In this document: one piece after another, positions 8,141 through 18,691 of the stretch | How positions within the stretch are numbered: position 1 is the stretch's first letter | How the letters are laid out: each line of letters starts with the position of its first letter | Assembly: GCF_014636935.1 (NCBI RefSeq) | Contig: NZ_BMES01000002.1 | Location: forward strand, 1,035,421 to 1,099,420 | From: Alsobacter metallidurans | Lineage (GTDB): Bacteria; Pseudomonadota; Alphaproteobacteria; Rhizobiales; Beijerinckiaceae | Length of the DNA stretch: 64,000 nucleotides | Reading direction: 5' to 3' | The notes under the pieces: generated by a model | What the model was told of the DNA's origin: nothing | The model's database searches: none | The model's input: the letters and a program-made list of their open reading frames with translations, nothing else | Made by a program: the position numbers and the translations under genes

Positions 8141-8806
8141 GTGGCATTCATGGCGTGCTTGAGGTGGGGACGGTCCCGGCCACTTCGTGCGATTGGGGTC
8201 GCTATGCTGGCTTTGTCATTGACGTCCTGCGGGCTGCCCCGCCTGGAGGCAATCAACAAGGCGACGGAATCCCGACAGCTTTCAGGAGTCACAGATGAAT
8301 TGCTCTGCAGCCCACTTGTAAGAACCACCCCACCTGTAGCGGCAGAGAGACAGCAACGCGGGCTCGGTGATTGCAAAGTTTTCTGGGAGTATTCCTGGGA
8401 ACACCCGTGGGGACCTAATCCGCCCGGTCCAATGGTTGGCGGAGCAGGAAATATTGTTTTCATTCCTTTCATGATACAGGACCTCAATGAGAGGGGAAAA
8501 GACCTTCAGACCGTTTCGTCGGCAACTTGTCCTTGGTTTCCCGGAAAGACGGTTTCGAACCCAGGGTGTCCCAACACAAGAAAGCGCTCAGGGCTCGCCA
8601 AAAGCTTGTCCGACAAACAAGCAACCAACGCCCCGGGACCTGACATCCATGTCCATCGACGCCTGTTCGACGACCGACCCGCGGCTTTTCTCGCCCGCCT
8701 TGGACGCGTGCGGGATCGCGCCCGATCGCACTCAGGAGACGAAGCCTCCCACCTCCTTTGCAGAATCAACCAGGACGTTCGCTTGTTTTCAAACTGCGCC
8801 GCCTGA
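8141..8806 (+). CDS. Possible small lipoprotein, unrecognised
   Basis: An open frame of 221 codons. Its start looks like a lipoprotein signal: basic RSRPLRAIG, a hydrophobic run and a lipobox-like LTSC, with Cys near residue 30. After about residue 120 the composition becomes irregular, and the 3' end overlaps the RpiR-type gene on the other strand by 41 bases, so the real gene may end earlier or be decayed. No domain is recognised. It may be a degraded exported protein gene. The evidence rests only on the signal-like start. Confidence 0.3.
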   Translation: MAFMACLRWGRSRPLRAIGVAMLALSLTSCGLPRLEAINKATESRQLSGVTDELLCSPLVRTTPPVAAERQQRGLGDCKVFWEYSWEHPWGPNPPGPMVGGAGNIVFIPFMIQDLNERGKDLQTVSSATCPWFPGKTVSNPGCPNTRKRSGLAKSLSDKQATNAPGPDIHVHRRLFDDRPAAFLARLGRVRDRARSHSGDEASHLLCRINQDVRLFSNCAA

Positions 8807-9779
8807 CTGGTGAGCGGGAACCATTATCGCCGAACAGGTAAGACGAGATCGCCTCGGTGAGTTTTGCCGCCTGGTCGACATTGGCCTGGTTCGAGGTCAT
8901 GAGCGCCGCCACGATGGTCTCCACCACAACGACGAGGCCGAGCGTGCTGCTCGACAAGATCGGGTGGCTGCTGCGCGCCAGCAGAACGCAGTCCGCGAGC
9001 GGAATGAGAGGCGAGGCCGACGAGTCGGTGATCGCGATGACCGAGGCCTTACGGTCGCGGGCGTAGGCGGCGAGATGGACGGCGTCGCTGGCGTAGCGTG
9101 GGATGGACAGCGCCACGATGACGTCGCCTTCCCCGACATTGAGGAGCCGCCCCGCCGCGACTTCAGTCCCGCCGAACTCCACGACGTTCTGGACGCCATG
9201 GCAGAACGGCTGCAGACCGAGCGTCAGCACGCCGGCCACATGGGCGCTCAGGCCGAACCCCATGACATAGACATTGCGGGCCGTCGTCAGGCGCTCCACC
9301 ACCTCGGCGATGAGGGCGGGATGCAGCCCCTCGGCCGTTCCGCGGACGTTGGAGAGCGCAGCCTCAAGGCTGTCCGACAGGGGCGTCGGCGCGTTGGCGG
9401 GCTGAGCGTCGAAGCGGCCGCGCAACTTCTCAACGGGGTTGATCATCGCCTCGACCGTGGCGGCGACGTCGCTGCGCAGCGCGGCGTAGCCCGGATAGCC
9501 GAGCAGCCGGGCGAACCGGCTCAGAGAGGCGGGCGAAACCGCCGCGACCTCGGCGAGGCTCTCGATGCTCCACGAGGTCGCCTGAACCGGATGACGCAAG
9601 AGTATGTCCGCGATGGCGCGGTTGGCGGCGGAGCCCTTGTCCAGCATGGCCCTGAGGTGGGCGCCCAGAGGCGACTGGGCGAAACGCATCTCGGCGCTGG
9701 CTGCGCTCGCGGGAGCAGGCTGCGGAGAGGCCGACGTCCGTGCAGTTTCGATGCCGCCGCTATCGTTGGTTTTTTTCAT
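8766..9779 (-). CDS. MurR/RpiR-family transcriptional regulator
   Basis: A 337-residue repressor-type protein. An N-terminal HTH_6 domain lies at about residues 35-115, with SIESLAEVAAVSPASLSRFA as the helix-turn-helix. A SIS sugar/ligand-binding domain lies at about 150-290 (VYVMGFGLSAHVAG, then VIVALSIPRYASD and ASVIAITDS). The gene is divergent from an amino acid ABC transporter operon, with only 65 bases between the starts, so it very likely controls that operon and itself. RpiR proteins usually sense a metabolite of the pathway they control. The first 30 residues are low in complexity (Ala/Ser/Pro), so a later start is possible. Confidence 0.88.
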   Translation of the reverse strand: MKKTNDSGGIETARTSASPQPAPASAASAEMRFAQSPLGAHLRAMLDKGSAANRAIADILLRHPVQATSWSIESLAEVAAVSPASLSRFARLLGYPGYAALRSDVAATVEAMINPVEKLRGRFDAQPANAPTPLSDSLEAALSNVRGTAEGLHPALIAEVVERLTTARNVYVMGFGLSAHVAGVLTLGLQPFCHGVQNVVEFGGTEVAAGRLLNVGEGDVIVALSIPRYASDAVHLAAYARDRKASVIAITDSSASPLIPLADCVLLARSSHPILSSSTLGLVVVVETIVAALMTSNQANVDQAAKLTEAISSYLFGDNGSRSPVRRRSLKTSERPG

Positions 9780-9790
9780 CTGTTGATTCT

Positions 9791-9827
9791 ATGAAAATTT
9801 CCGGTCACATTGAAGTCGCAATTTCAT
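9791..9827. promoter_or_regulatory. Candidate RpiR operator in the divergent promoter region
   Basis: The 65-base gap between the RpiR gene and the binding-protein gene contains ATGAAAATTT at 9791-9800 and AATTTCAT at 9820-9827. These are near-perfect inverted copies of ATGAAA(A)TT. RpiR-family proteins commonly bind A/T-rich inverted GAAA...TTTC elements. This is the only AT-rich symmetric element between the two starts. Confidence 0.45.
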
Positions 9828-9844
9828 CCGGCAGGAGACATCGC

Positions 9845-10624
9845 ATGTTTCGTCGTTCGTTCTTTGTGGCCGCGCTCGCCGCCCTGTCTGCGTCCCTGAT
9901 CCATTCTCCCTTATCTGCCCAGTCGGCGAAGCTCCGTGTCGGCGTGGAGGGAAGCTATCCCCCGTTTTCGCAGATCAGCCCGGACGGCAAGCTCTCGGGC
10001 TTCGACATCGACATCGCCAACGCGATCTGCGCCGAGATGAAAGCGGACTGCGCGTTCGTGCAGCAGGAATGGGACGGCATGATCCCTGCGCTGAACGCCA
10101 AGAAGTTCGACATGATCGTGGCTTCCATGTCGATCACCGAGGAGCGCAAGAAAGCGGTCGAGTTCTCGGACCCCTACTACGACGTCCCGTCTCGCTGGGT
10201 GGCCAAGGCCGGCGCCTTCACGGAAGCCACGCCGGCCTCGCTGAAGGGCAAGACGATCGTGGTGCTGCGCAACTCGCCTCGGGCCAAGTGGGTGCAAGAC
10301 ACCTACAAGGACAGCACTGTCCTGCTCGCCGGCAAGGAGCCAGAAGTCTACATGGAGCTGGCGGCCGGACGCGGCGACATCGCCTTCGGGTCATCCGTGG
10401 TGTCGGGCGAAGCGTTCCTGAAGAAGCCGGAGGGCAAGGGCTTCGCCCAGGTTGGCCAGCCGGTGCGCCTCGACGCGGGCGGCGGCGGCGTGGGCATCGC
10501 GCTGCGCAAGGCTGACGGCGAACTCCGCGAGCGCGTCAACGCGGCCCTGAAGGCCATCAAGGCGAATGGCGTCTACAGGACGCTGCAGGACAAGTATTTC
10601 GACTTCGACATCTCGGGCGGCTGA
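9845..10624 (+). CDS. Amino acid ABC transporter substrate-binding protein (SBP_bac_3)
   Basis: A 259-residue periplasmic protein. The signal peptide MFRRSFFVAALAALSASLIH and following residues end near residue 27 (LSAQ-SAKLRV). The mature part begins LRVGVEGSYPPFSQ and contains LSGFDIDIANAICAEM, the signature of polar amino acid binding proteins. I chose the ATG at 9845, which follows the ribosome site CAGGAGAC; an open frame from 9740 only adds non-homologous residues. It is the first gene of the operon divergent from RpiR. Likely ligands are an amino acid or an acylated amino acid, given the deacylase downstream. Confidence 0.9.
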   Translation: MFRRSFFVAALAALSASLIHSPLSAQSAKLRVGVEGSYPPFSQISPDGKLSGFDIDIANAICAEMKADCAFVQQEWDGMIPALNAKKFDMIVASMSITEERKKAVEFSDPYYDVPSRWVAKAGAFTEATPASLKGKTIVVLRNSPRAKWVQDTYKDSTVLLAGKEPEVYMELAAGRGDIAFGSSVVSGEAFLKKPEGKGFAQVGQPVRLDAGGGGVGIALRKADGELRERVNAALKAIKANGVYRTLQDKYFDFDISGG

Positions 10625-10705
10625 CCAGGCGGCGGCGCGGCTCCTGCAGGGCTGCGCGCGGCCGAACCGGCTCCGAATTCCGTCGCCTTCCGCTCCAGCC
10701 GGAAC

Positions 10706-11401
10706 ATGTTGCGCATGCTGTACGGATACCTCCCGGCCGTCCTCGAGGGTCTCGTCACGACGCTGAAGGTGTCGGCGCTTTCGCTGGCGATCGCCTGCGT
10801 GTTCGGCCTCGTCGGCGCCGCGGCGCGCCTGTCGGAATCGCGGATCGCGCGGCTTCTGGCGGGGGTCTACACCACCCTGATCCGGGGACTGCCTGAGCTC
10901 GTGCTCATGCTGATGATCTTCTATGGCGGGCAGATGGGCGTCAACGCGTTGTCGGATCGCCTGGGTGGCGGCTACGTCGATATCGACCCCTTCGTGGCCG
11001 GCACGGCCACCCTTGGGTTCATCTTCGGCGCCTACCTGACGGAGACGTTCAGGGGCGCCATCCTGGCCATCCCCAAAGGGCAGATCGAGGCGGGGCACGC
11101 CTTCGGGCTCACCCGGCTGCAGGTCGCGCGCCGCATCGTCGCGCCGCAGATGGTGCGCCACGCCATCCCGGGCTTCGCCAACAACTGGCTGGTGATGGTC
11201 AAGGCGACGGCGCTGGTCTCGGTGATCGGCCTCGACGACATGATGCATCGCGCGGGTCTCGCCTCCGCGTCGACGCGCCAGCCTTTCACGTTCTACGCCG
11301 CGATCGCGTGCATCTACCTGGCCGTCACGACGGTCTCGCTGCTCGCTCTCCACGTCCTGGAGAAGCGCTTCTCGCTTGGCGTGCGCAGGGTTGATTTCTG
11401 A
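10706..11401 (+). CDS. Amino acid ABC transporter permease, HisQ/ArtQ type
   Basis: A 231-residue inner-membrane subunit with the HisMQ-type signature: TTLKVSALSLAIACVFGLVG, then TLIRGLPELVLMLMIFYGGQ. The EAA loop GHAFGLTRLQVARRIVAPQM couples to the ATPase. An 82-base gap separates it from the binding-protein gene; the sequence of that gap shows no clear terminator. Its stop overlaps the next start (TGATG). It pairs with the following permease to form the channel. Confidence 0.9.
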   Translation: MLRMLYGYLPAVLEGLVTTLKVSALSLAIACVFGLVGAAARLSESRIARLLAGVYTTLIRGLPELVLMLMIFYGGQMGVNALSDRLGGGYVDIDPFVAGTATLGFIFGAYLTETFRGAILAIPKGQIEAGHAFGLTRLQVARRIVAPQMVRHAIPGFANNWLVMVKATALVSVIGLDDMMHRAGLASASTRQPFTFYAAIACIYLAVTTVSLLALHVLEKRFSLGVRRVDF

Positions 11402-12123
11402 TGGATGCGCCTCCGGTCGACTGGTCCGTCATCTTCGGCGCGCTGCCGAACTTCTGGCGCGGTCTGCAGATCACGCTGATGCTGCTCGCGATCTCGATGT
11501 CGTCCGGGCTCCTCCTGTCGATCCCGCTCGGCGTGCTGCGGGTGTCGCCGCGGCGCTGGGTCTCGGGCTCGGTGTGGTTCTACACCTATGTGATCCGCGG
11601 CACGCCGCTGCTGGTGCAGCTGTTCATGATCTACTTCGGCCTGGCGCAGTTCGAGGCCGTGCGCGAGAGCGTCGCCTGGCCGTTGCTCAAATCGGCCTGG
11701 TTCTGCGCCTGGCTCGCCTTCACCCTGAACACGACGGCCTACACCACCGAAATCGTCGCCGGCGCATTGCGCGCCACACCGCCGGGCGAGCTCGAGGCGG
11801 CGCGCAGCCTGGGCATGGGCACGGCGGCGATCTACCGGCGCATTCTGCTGCCGGGCGCCCTGCGACGGGCGTTGCCGCAATACGGCAACGAGGTGGTGAT
11901 GATGATGCACGCCACGGCCCTGGCCAGCACGGTCAGCATCGTGGAGCTGACGCGGGTCGCCCGCGACGTCTATTCCGATCATCTGCTGCCGGCCGAGGCG
12001 TTCGGCACGGTGGCGGTGTTCTACTTCGTGCTCACCTTCACCCTGGTGGGGATCTTCAAGCTGCTCGAACAACGCTATCTCGCCCACCTGCGGCCCAAGC
12101 AGCCGGAGCGCAAGGCCGGCTAA
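11401..12123 (+). CDS. Amino acid ABC transporter permease, HisM/ArtM type
   Basis: A 240-residue permease homologous to the preceding gene. Membrane segments start at GLQITLMLLAISMSSGLLLS, and the conserved FYTYVIRGTPLLVQLFMIYF follows. The EAA loop is AARSLGMGTAAIYRRILLPG. It is the second half of the heterodimeric membrane channel of this importer. It is one base-overlapping with the upstream permease and is followed after 40 bases by the deacylase gene. Confidence 0.9.
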   Translation: MDAPPVDWSVIFGALPNFWRGLQITLMLLAISMSSGLLLSIPLGVLRVSPRRWVSGSVWFYTYVIRGTPLLVQLFMIYFGLAQFEAVRESVAWPLLKSAWFCAWLAFTLNTTAYTTEIVAGALRATPPGELEAARSLGMGTAAIYRRILLPGALRRALPQYGNEVVMMMHATALASTVSIVELTRVARDVYSDHLLPAEAFGTVAVFYFVLTFTLVGIFKLLEQRYLAHLRPKQPERKAG

Positions 12124-12163
12124 ACGTGAATCCAGAACCGCATCCACAGCTATCGAAGGCATC

Positions 12164-13279
12164 ATGGCAGTCGAATTCATCGATCTTCAGTCCGACCTCC
12201 CGGGCGCCCGCCAGTCTCTGGCCGTCCACCGCTTCGGCGTTCCCGGCGCGCGGCCGCTCGTCTACGTGCAGGGCGCGCTGCACGCCGACGAGATCCCCGG
12301 AATGGCGGCGGCTCGCGCGCTGGCGGACCGGCTCGAGGCGCTGGATCGCCAGGGCCGCGTGCGGGGCGAGATCGTGGTCGTGCCGGTCGCCAACCCCATA
12401 GGGCTTGGCCAGCGCATCCATGGGCACGCTCATGGTCGTTTCGACCTGGCCACCGGGGTGAACTTCAACCGCGGTTACGCCGCCCTCACGGACCGGCTGG
12501 CGCAGCGACTGGAGGGACGTCTCGGGGCCGACGAGGACGCCAACCGGGCGCTCATCCGCGAGGCGATGCGCCTCGAGATCGCCGTGATCGAAGCCGTGAG
12601 CGCCACGGACAGGCTGAAGCGCACGCTGCTCTCGCTTGCGGCCCCGGCCGATGTGGTGCTCGACCTGCATTGCGACAGCGAAGCCGTGGTTCATCTCTAT
12701 ACGCTCACGCCGTTCGCGGACCGGATCGGGACGCTGGGCCGGCTGCTCGGCGCCCAGGCGATTCTGCTCGCGGTGGAGTCGGGCGACGAGCCCTTCGACG
12801 AGGCCGCGAGCCGTCCGTGGCTGGAGCTGCGCGATCGCTTTCCGGGCGCGGCCATCCCTCTCGGGTGCTTCGCCGTCACCGTCGAGCTGCGTGGCCAGCA
12901 GGACGTCGACGCCGCAACCGTCGCGGCGGACGCCGATGCGCTTGTCGCCTTCCTGGTTCATGAGGGCGCGATCGAGGGCGCCCTGCCGGATTTGCCGGAC
13001 GGCCGCTGCGAACCAACGCCGCTGGCGGCCTCCGAGCCGCTCACCGCCTCGACCTCCGGCATCGTGATGTTCCACGCGGCTCCCGGCGACCGTCTCGAGG
13101 CGGGCGCGCTCGTCGCCGTCATCGTCGATCCCGTCACAGGCGCGCAGACGGAGGTCCGTTGCCAGTCGGCCGGCCTGCTCTACGCCCGCAGCGCCGCGCG
13201 CTTCGCCGTGCCTGGCCAGAGGCTGGGCAAGGTGGCCGGTTCGGCCGTTACGCGGTCGGGCAAACTGCTCAGCCCCTGA
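12164..13279 (+). CDS. Zinc deacylase of the succinylglutamate desuccinylase/aspartoacylase family
   Basis: A 371-residue cytoplasmic metalloenzyme of the AspA/AstE (M14-like) family. The zinc ligands are visible as His40-x-x-Glu43 in [10 protein letters not shown] and His169 in LDLHCDSE. The substrate-binding Asn-Arg is in GVNFNRGY. These enzymes remove an acyl group from an N-acylated amino acid; known relatives act on N-acetylaspartate, succinylglutamate and N-acetyl-diaminobutyrate (DoeB). Embedded between the permeases and the ATPase of an amino acid importer, it most likely deacylates the imported compound. The identity of that compound is not readable from the sequence. Confidence 0.88.
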   Translation: MAVEFIDLQSDLPGARQSLAVHRFGVPGARPLVYVQGALHADEIPGMAAARALADRLEALDRQGRVRGEIVVVPVANPIGLGQRIHGHAHGRFDLATGVNFNRGYAALTDRLAQRLEGRLGADEDANRALIREAMRLEIAVIEAVSATDRLKRTLLSLAAPADVVLDLHCDSEAVVHLYTLTPFADRIGTLGRLLGAQAILLAVESGDEPFDEAASRPWLELRDRFPGAAIPLGCFAVTVELRGQQDVDAATVAADADALVAFLVHEGAIEGALPDLPDGRCEPTPLAASEPLTASTSGIVMFHAAPGDRLEAGALVAVIVDPVTGAQTEVRCQSAGLLYARSAARFAVPGQRLGKVAGSAVTRSGKLLSP

Positions 13280-13310
13280 ACCCATCGCATTTTTGATCGA
13301 AGGACCCGCC

Positions 13311-14120
<810 letters not shown>

Positions 14121-14282
14121 TGCGCTCCGTCGAAGGCGAAGCCCAGACCCAAGCCGTCGTCTTCAGGCCGAACGTGACACGGGATCCTTCAGATTGCCGT
14201 TACGGCTCGTAATGCCAAGCCGCACTACACGCCTGAAGGCGGTGGAGGTCGTTCAGTCCGGGACTGAGCAGAGCGGAGAGCG

Positions 14283-14576
14283 ATGATGAAAAAGACCGGG
14301 GAGCGGTCCGAGTTGGCGGCGGGCGGCAAGCGTGTGACTTACTACGTCGCGCTGCCATTCACGCGCGACGCGGAAGGCGAGTTGGCCGCCGGTGAGGCCG
14401 CCGAGTTCCAGAGCCCGGGCGCCGCAACGCAAGCTGCGAACGCGCTGTCAAAGAAGCACGGAGGGGCTGTAGCGTTCTCCCGATCGGGCGATCCCTCAAG
14501 CGGCGAGTTCGACGACGCCGTCGTGCTAATCCGAGTTGGCGACGTGCCGGCTGACCTTGAAAGCTTTACCAGCTAG
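14283..14576 (+). CDS. Small conserved hypothetical protein
   Basis: A 97-residue protein without signal peptide or membrane segment. The pattern VTYYVALPFTRDAEGELAAG, then AVAFSRSGDPSSGEFDDAVV and IRVGDVP, matches small proteins I recall as common in Hyphomicrobiales and of no known function. It stands alone, convergent with the chemoreceptor gene, with 162 bases of apparent leader upstream and a GGAGAG ribosome site. Confidence 0.6.
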   Translation: MMKKTGERSELAAGGKRVTYYVALPFTRDAEGELAAGEAAEFQSPGAATQAANALSKKHGGAVAFSRSGDPSSGEFDDAVVLIRVGDVPADLESFTS

Positions 14577-14611
14577 AACGCAGTGGGCGCATAGAGCCGC
14601 GGCCGGTGCGC

Positions 14612-16447
14612 TCAGGCGCCGGCCCGCACCTTGCGGATGAAGCCTTCCAGATCGTCCCGGATGCCTTGGACACGATCGGCGTGAAATTGCGTGCCTTTCG
14701 CCAGGCGCGACGCTCCATCCACCGCGGCGAAGATCTGCTCGTCCGTACGCTCCAAGAGTTCGGCCATCTGTTCCACTTGCTGGGACGAGATCTCGGACGC
14801 TGATCCAATTCGATGCGTGCTTTCAGCACACACGTTGGCTGCGGTCGCGAGGTTGGCTGCCGTCGACTGCATTTCGGCTGAGATAGATGCGACGTCGTCG
14901 ATCTCCTCCAGAGAACGCGTCACAAGTTCCTGGATGCTGCCGACAAGCCTGAAAATGTGCTCCGCCGCTCCAGCTGACTGGGTCGATAGTGCCTTTACCT
15001 CACCCGCAACCACGGCGAAGCCGCGGCCGGCGTGGCCAGCTCTCGCAGCTTCAATGGTGGCATTCAGGGCCAACAGATTGGTCTGAGCGGCGATGTCCTG
15101 GATCGCCGAAACGATGCGCTCGATCTGTTCGGAGTCGTGAGCAAGGTGTCTCACTGTCGCGAGACACCGCGCGACCTTCTGCGCGCTAGCTTCCGCCGCA
15201 TTCGCGACGGTCGACGACATCACGGCGACGTCTTTGACGGAGGAAGACAGGGCTTCCGCCTCAGCGGCCAATTCTCCAGACCGCTTCACTGTTCCGGCCG
15301 CTACGCCTCGAGCCATCACGGTCGCAGTGGACGCCTCGTGAGCTCGCTCAAGCATCGTATCCAGTTCGGTGCTGATCTCCGCGGCGGACGTCGCAATCGA
15401 CTGGACCGCCCCGCCGATGTTCCTCTCCAGCCGAGCTGCGGTGTCTTCCAGGGCGCGGTGCTTTTCGAGTTGACGGCGCTCCTCCTCGGCAATTCGATCC
15501 GAGACGTCGACGATGACACCGTCCCACAACAATCGATCGCCCTCGGTTCGAGGCACAGCGTCCCACTGGAGCCAGAGCGTCTTGCCTTCAATCACATACC
15601 GGCCGCAAAAAGTGCTCGGCGCCATGGTGCGCGCCGATTGCTCCATCGCGTCCCTACACTGCGCCCGATCATCATGATGAATGGTAGCCAAGAGCCGTCT
15701 CGGGTTCTTCAGCAGTTCGGATGGCGACATGTGCAGGAGAGATAAAACGCCGTCGGACACATAGGTGAAGCCAATCTGACCACTTTTGTCGCTGAACATC
15801 TGGAACACACAGCCCTTCATGTTCTGGACGACGGCCTGCAGGCGGCGATCGGTGTCCGCTAGCGCTTGCGTCGTGCGCATCTGGGCGAAATGCCAAAGCA
15901 GCAGACGTCCCAAGACGTACGCGACCATGAAATTGGCGGCGCTCGCCAGCAGGAGCAGAAGCCACAAGGAGCGTATCTGGTCAGCGCTACCGAGAGTGAT
16001 CGTGCCTCCTCCGGTGGCGATCCCCGCAAGAGCAGCATATCCGAACACGTCGTTGCGAAGGCGCCCGGGGCGGAGCGCCGCCAGCAAGGCTGCGGTTATT
16101 GAAACGATCCCGATGCTGGCCAGCCCCGGCCACATCCCGACACCGCCCATGTAGGCGCGCACTGCGCTGACTGTGGCTCCAGACAGCAATACAGCCACTG
16201 GCCCGCCCCATCCGGCGACGATGGCGAGAACTGCATTCCGTCCATCGAAGCGGAAGCCGCCTTCGACAATAATCGGATCGGACATGCTCAGGACAGCTAT
16301 TACGGTTCCCAGAGCACCGATCACGACAGGACCAAGGACATTTCCGAGCCGATCGATGCGGCGGCATAATATGCTGGCCGCCAGAACCGCGCACACCAGC
16401 TGCGACGTGTTGTGGAAATAGCTGAAGGCGACTTGTGCGGCGTTCAT
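14612..16447 (-). CDS. Membrane chemoreceptor (methyl-accepting protein) with PAS domain
   Basis: A 611-residue sensor. The N-terminal 190 residues form about six hydrophobic segments resembling the LytS/YhcK-type 5TM sensor module. A PAS domain lies at about residues 195-325 ([20 protein letters not shown]). The C-terminal 200 residues are a chemotaxis signalling domain with the conserved hairpin tip region [20 protein letters not shown] followed by [14 protein letters not shown]. It should control flagellar rotation or another Che pathway in response to an unknown signal. The ATG at 16447 starts directly before the first membrane helix; an open frame to 16519 adds a Cys-rich, non-conserved extension and is less likely. 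Confidence 0.87.
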   Translation of the reverse strand: MNAAQVAFSYFHNTSQLVCAVLAASILCRRIDRLGNVLGPVVIGALGTVIAVLSMSDPIIVEGGFRFDGRNAVLAIVAGWGGPVAVLLSGATVSAVRAYMGGVGMWPGLASIGIVSITAALLAALRPGRLRNDVFGYAALAGIATGGGTITLGSADQIRSLWLLLLLASAANFMVAYVLGRLLLWHFAQMRTTQALADTDRRLQAVVQNMKGCVFQMFSDKSGQIGFTYVSDGVLSLLHMSPSELLKNPRRLLATIHHDDRAQCRDAMEQSARTMAPSTFCGRYVIEGKTLWLQWDAVPRTEGDRLLWDGVIVDVSDRIAEEERRQLEKHRALEDTAARLERNIGGAVQSIATSAAEISTELDTMLERAHEASTATVMARGVAAGTVKRSGELAAEAEALSSSVKDVAVMSSTVANAAEASAQKVARCLATVRHLAHDSEQIERIVSAIQDIAAQTNLLALNATIEAARAGHAGRGFAVVAGEVKALSTQSAGAAEHIFRLVGSIQELVTRSLEEIDDVASISAEMQSTAANLATAANVCAESTHRIGSASEISSQQVEQMAELLERTDEQIFAAVDGASRLAKGTQFHADRVQGIRDDLEGFIRKVRAGA

Positions 16448-16703
16448 GTCGCAACCTGAACACGAACAACTAAGTCTGAGGTTAACTGGGACGCGGTCGG
16501 CCAAGCGACAGCGGCCCACCGATACGACGCTCGTGATGAGGAGGCCGACGGTACGCGGGTAAGGCGGGAACTTGTGATTGGCCCAGACGAATGCGTTCCC
16601 CTAAAACTGACGAACGTCAATATGGATACTGACGTCTCAATGTATTCTGCAGTCTTCTTACGCCAGCCTCTACAGAGGTGAAGCCTGCCTGCTGGGTGAT
16701 CTG

Positions 16704-17153
16704 ATGAAGACGTTTCACGCCCTTTGCGCGGCGCTCTCGGCAGCCGCATCGCTGGCAGCAACTCCCGCCATGTCTCAACGGTGGCACGGGCCCAGTCTGG
16801 GTCGAACCTATCACGGGATTGGCCACCAAGGAGGCAATGTCGCCCTCCGTCATGCCGCGTTCCGCCCCGGGGTGGGTTATGCGGGTCGTGGATATCGCGG
16901 GCACTATCCGAGATATGGATACGGCGCGTATTACCGGCGCAGTTATCCCTATGCCGTCGCAGGCGCACTTGTGGGCGGGCTGACGGTCGGAGCGTTCGGC
17001 AGCTACGGAGGAACGTATTACTACGGCTATCCTGGATACCCCTACACGATCCCGGACGGCGCGTATTACGATATGGGATATGGCGAGGACTGTGTTTGGC
17101 AACGCGTCCAAAATCGGTGGGGCAGGTTTGTAAGCGTTCCGGTATGCCGCTAG
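16704..17153 (+). CDS. Exported Gly/Tyr-rich small protein
   Basis: A 149-residue protein with a clear signal peptide (MKTFHALCAALSAAASLAAT, cleavage near AMSQ). The mature part is rich in Gly, Tyr, Arg and His, with GYAGRGYRGHYPRYGYGAYY, and is followed by a Gly/Val hydrophobic stretch (AVAGALVGGLTVGAFG) and a C-terminal domain with two Cys (DCVWQRVQ and VPVCR). Proteins of this kind are frequent in Hyphomicrobiales and probably envelope-located, with no established function. It stands alone, divergent from the chemoreceptor. Confidence 0.7.
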   Translation: MKTFHALCAALSAAASLAATPAMSQRWHGPSLGRTYHGIGHQGGNVALRHAAFRPGVGYAGRGYRGHYPRYGYGAYYRRSYPYAVAGALVGGLTVGAFGSYGGTYYYGYPGYPYTIPDGAYYDMGYGEDCVWQRVQNRWGRFVSVPVCR

Positions 17154-17290
17154 TAAAAGGGTCAGCCTGAGTTCTCGTCCTTACGGGATATGCCTAGCTT
17201 TTCTTGAGGCGCGCAGGGCTGGCTTTACCGCCACCAGATCTCTTCGGCATTGCGTTGAACCACTGACAACGATCGCCTACGTCCAGCCTG

Positions 17291-18259
17291 ATGACAGATC
17301 TATGGAGGAAAGTCCTGCGCAGTTGGCTCGTGGCGACTTTGGTGGCCAGCGTAGCCGCATCGACGTTCATAGCTGCGGTAGATCCCTATGATGCTGAACC
17401 GATCCCCGGTTTCGGGCTAGGCTACACGCGGGCGCAGGCACCACGCACGGCGCATGCAAGTCGCGCCCGGGATCCGGCGTTTGACGCTGCGATCATAGGA
17501 AATTCGCACGTGCAGCTTCTCAATCCGCTTCGCCTTGGGCAGGCGACCGGCGCGCGATTCGTATCGTTGGCGGTCCCGGGATCCGGCGTGCCGGAACAAA
17601 AGGCTTTGCTGGATTATTTCCTGCGAAAGCATCCCGAGCCCCCGAAGGCGGTTGTGATAGGGATCGACGAGTACACGTGCCGGGCAGGCCCTATCAAACG
17701 GGAACAGTTGCAGGGTGGCCCTTTTCCTTTCTGGCTCTACGCTTCTGATCTCTTGACCTACGCCAAGGGCGCGTTCCGGTCGGCTGTGTTCGAGGACGCT
17801 GTTGCGCTTGCGCTCGGCGTTGGGGGCGCGAACGTGCTGGCCGGCCGCGACGGATACTGGAATTACGAGTCGGGAAGGACATGGCGCGCTCCTGAGGCAG
17901 CAGTGGCGGCCAGGACGATGTCGCTGGCGGACAGCCCAGGACCATTCCGAGGTATTGAGATTCTGCGAGACATGCTCGACGCAATCCCACCGCTCACGCC
18001 AGTTATCCTCGTGATCACACCAGTTTATGCCCCGTGGCGCCCCCCCTTGGAGACCCCAGCGGGTTTGTCAGAGATCGCTTGCAAGGACGCCATCCGCGCG
18101 ATAGCGGCGCGTATAAATGTACGAGTGCTCGATTTTCGACGCGATATCCCCCTAACGCGCGATCCGCACTCTTTCTGGGACGGCTCGCACATGACTGAAG
18201 CGGCGGCGCTGCTTATTGAAGCGGCGATCTCGGAGGCATTTCAAGCCATGAAAAAATGA
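17291..18259 (+). CDS. Membrane-anchored SGNH-like hypothetical protein
   Basis: A 322-residue protein with an N-terminal membrane anchor (residues 10-30, WLVATLVASVAASTFIAAVD). What follows resembles secreted SGNH/GDSL-type proteins: AAIIGNSHVQLLNP has the block I Ser (GNSH), FVSLAVPGSG a possible block II Gly, and FWDGSHMTEAAA a block V-like Asp-x-x-His. Similar proteins modify exopolysaccharides by acyl transfer or removal, but the match is by motif only. It stands alone, with no polysaccharide genes around it. Confidence 0.6.
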   Translation: MTDLWRKVLRSWLVATLVASVAASTFIAAVDPYDAEPIPGFGLGYTRAQAPRTAHASRARDPAFDAAIIGNSHVQLLNPLRLGQATGARFVSLAVPGSGVPEQKALLDYFLRKHPEPPKAVVIGIDEYTCRAGPIKREQLQGGPFPFWLYASDLLTYAKGAFRSAVFEDAVALALGVGGANVLAGRDGYWNYESGRTWRAPEAAVAARTMSLADSPGPFRGIEILRDMLDAIPPLTPVILVITPVYAPWRPPLETPAGLSEIACKDAIRAIAARINVRVLDFRRDIPLTRDPHSFWDGSHMTEAAALLIEAAISEAFQAMKK

Positions 18260-18691
18260 TTGGTAGCGATCAAGAAGTGACGATCGACCCGGCGATCGGG
18301 AATTCACTCTCAGTGTAGCAATCCAGGTCCATCAAGCCCTTTGCGCCCCGCAAGAGGAAGCAATGCGGGCTTCCGATGGGGTGCCGAGATTGACTGTCCA
18401 TCAAGCCCTCCCGTTCTGGATCTGCCAACCGCCTTAGCGTTGGCCGGACGGCTGCTCGGGACGCAGGGGCGGGCCCGGTTGGGTCGCCTAGGCTGCAGCA
18501 TCGGGGGATCATCCGCGGCGGTTCTGGCGTTTTCTGCTGTTCTCCATTCATTACTACGACCCCGATCAGAAAATCTTGGGGGTCGCTAGCCGGCGTCGCT
18601 CAGCGCGGAAGCCAATAACTGCGCGTGATCAGGCGCCGCGGCATCGTATGCGCCAAGCTGTGCCTCCGATTATCCCTTTCGGGAGCAGCCC
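18260..18691. other. Intergenic stretch with a 13-bp direct repeat
   Basis: No gene is convincing in these 430 bases. TCCATCAAGCCCT occurs twice, at 18328-18340 and 18397-18409, 69 bases apart in direct orientation. Small open frames (for example 18341-18589) show no family resemblance. The last 40 bases carry the ribosome site (CGGGAGCAG) of the next gene. Confidence 0.4.

Noticed and set aside
18328-18409. A 13-bp direct repeat as a possible CRISPR or insertion scar
   Set aside because: Only two copies, no regular spacers, no cas genes and no flanking inverted repeats. It is listed as an observation only.
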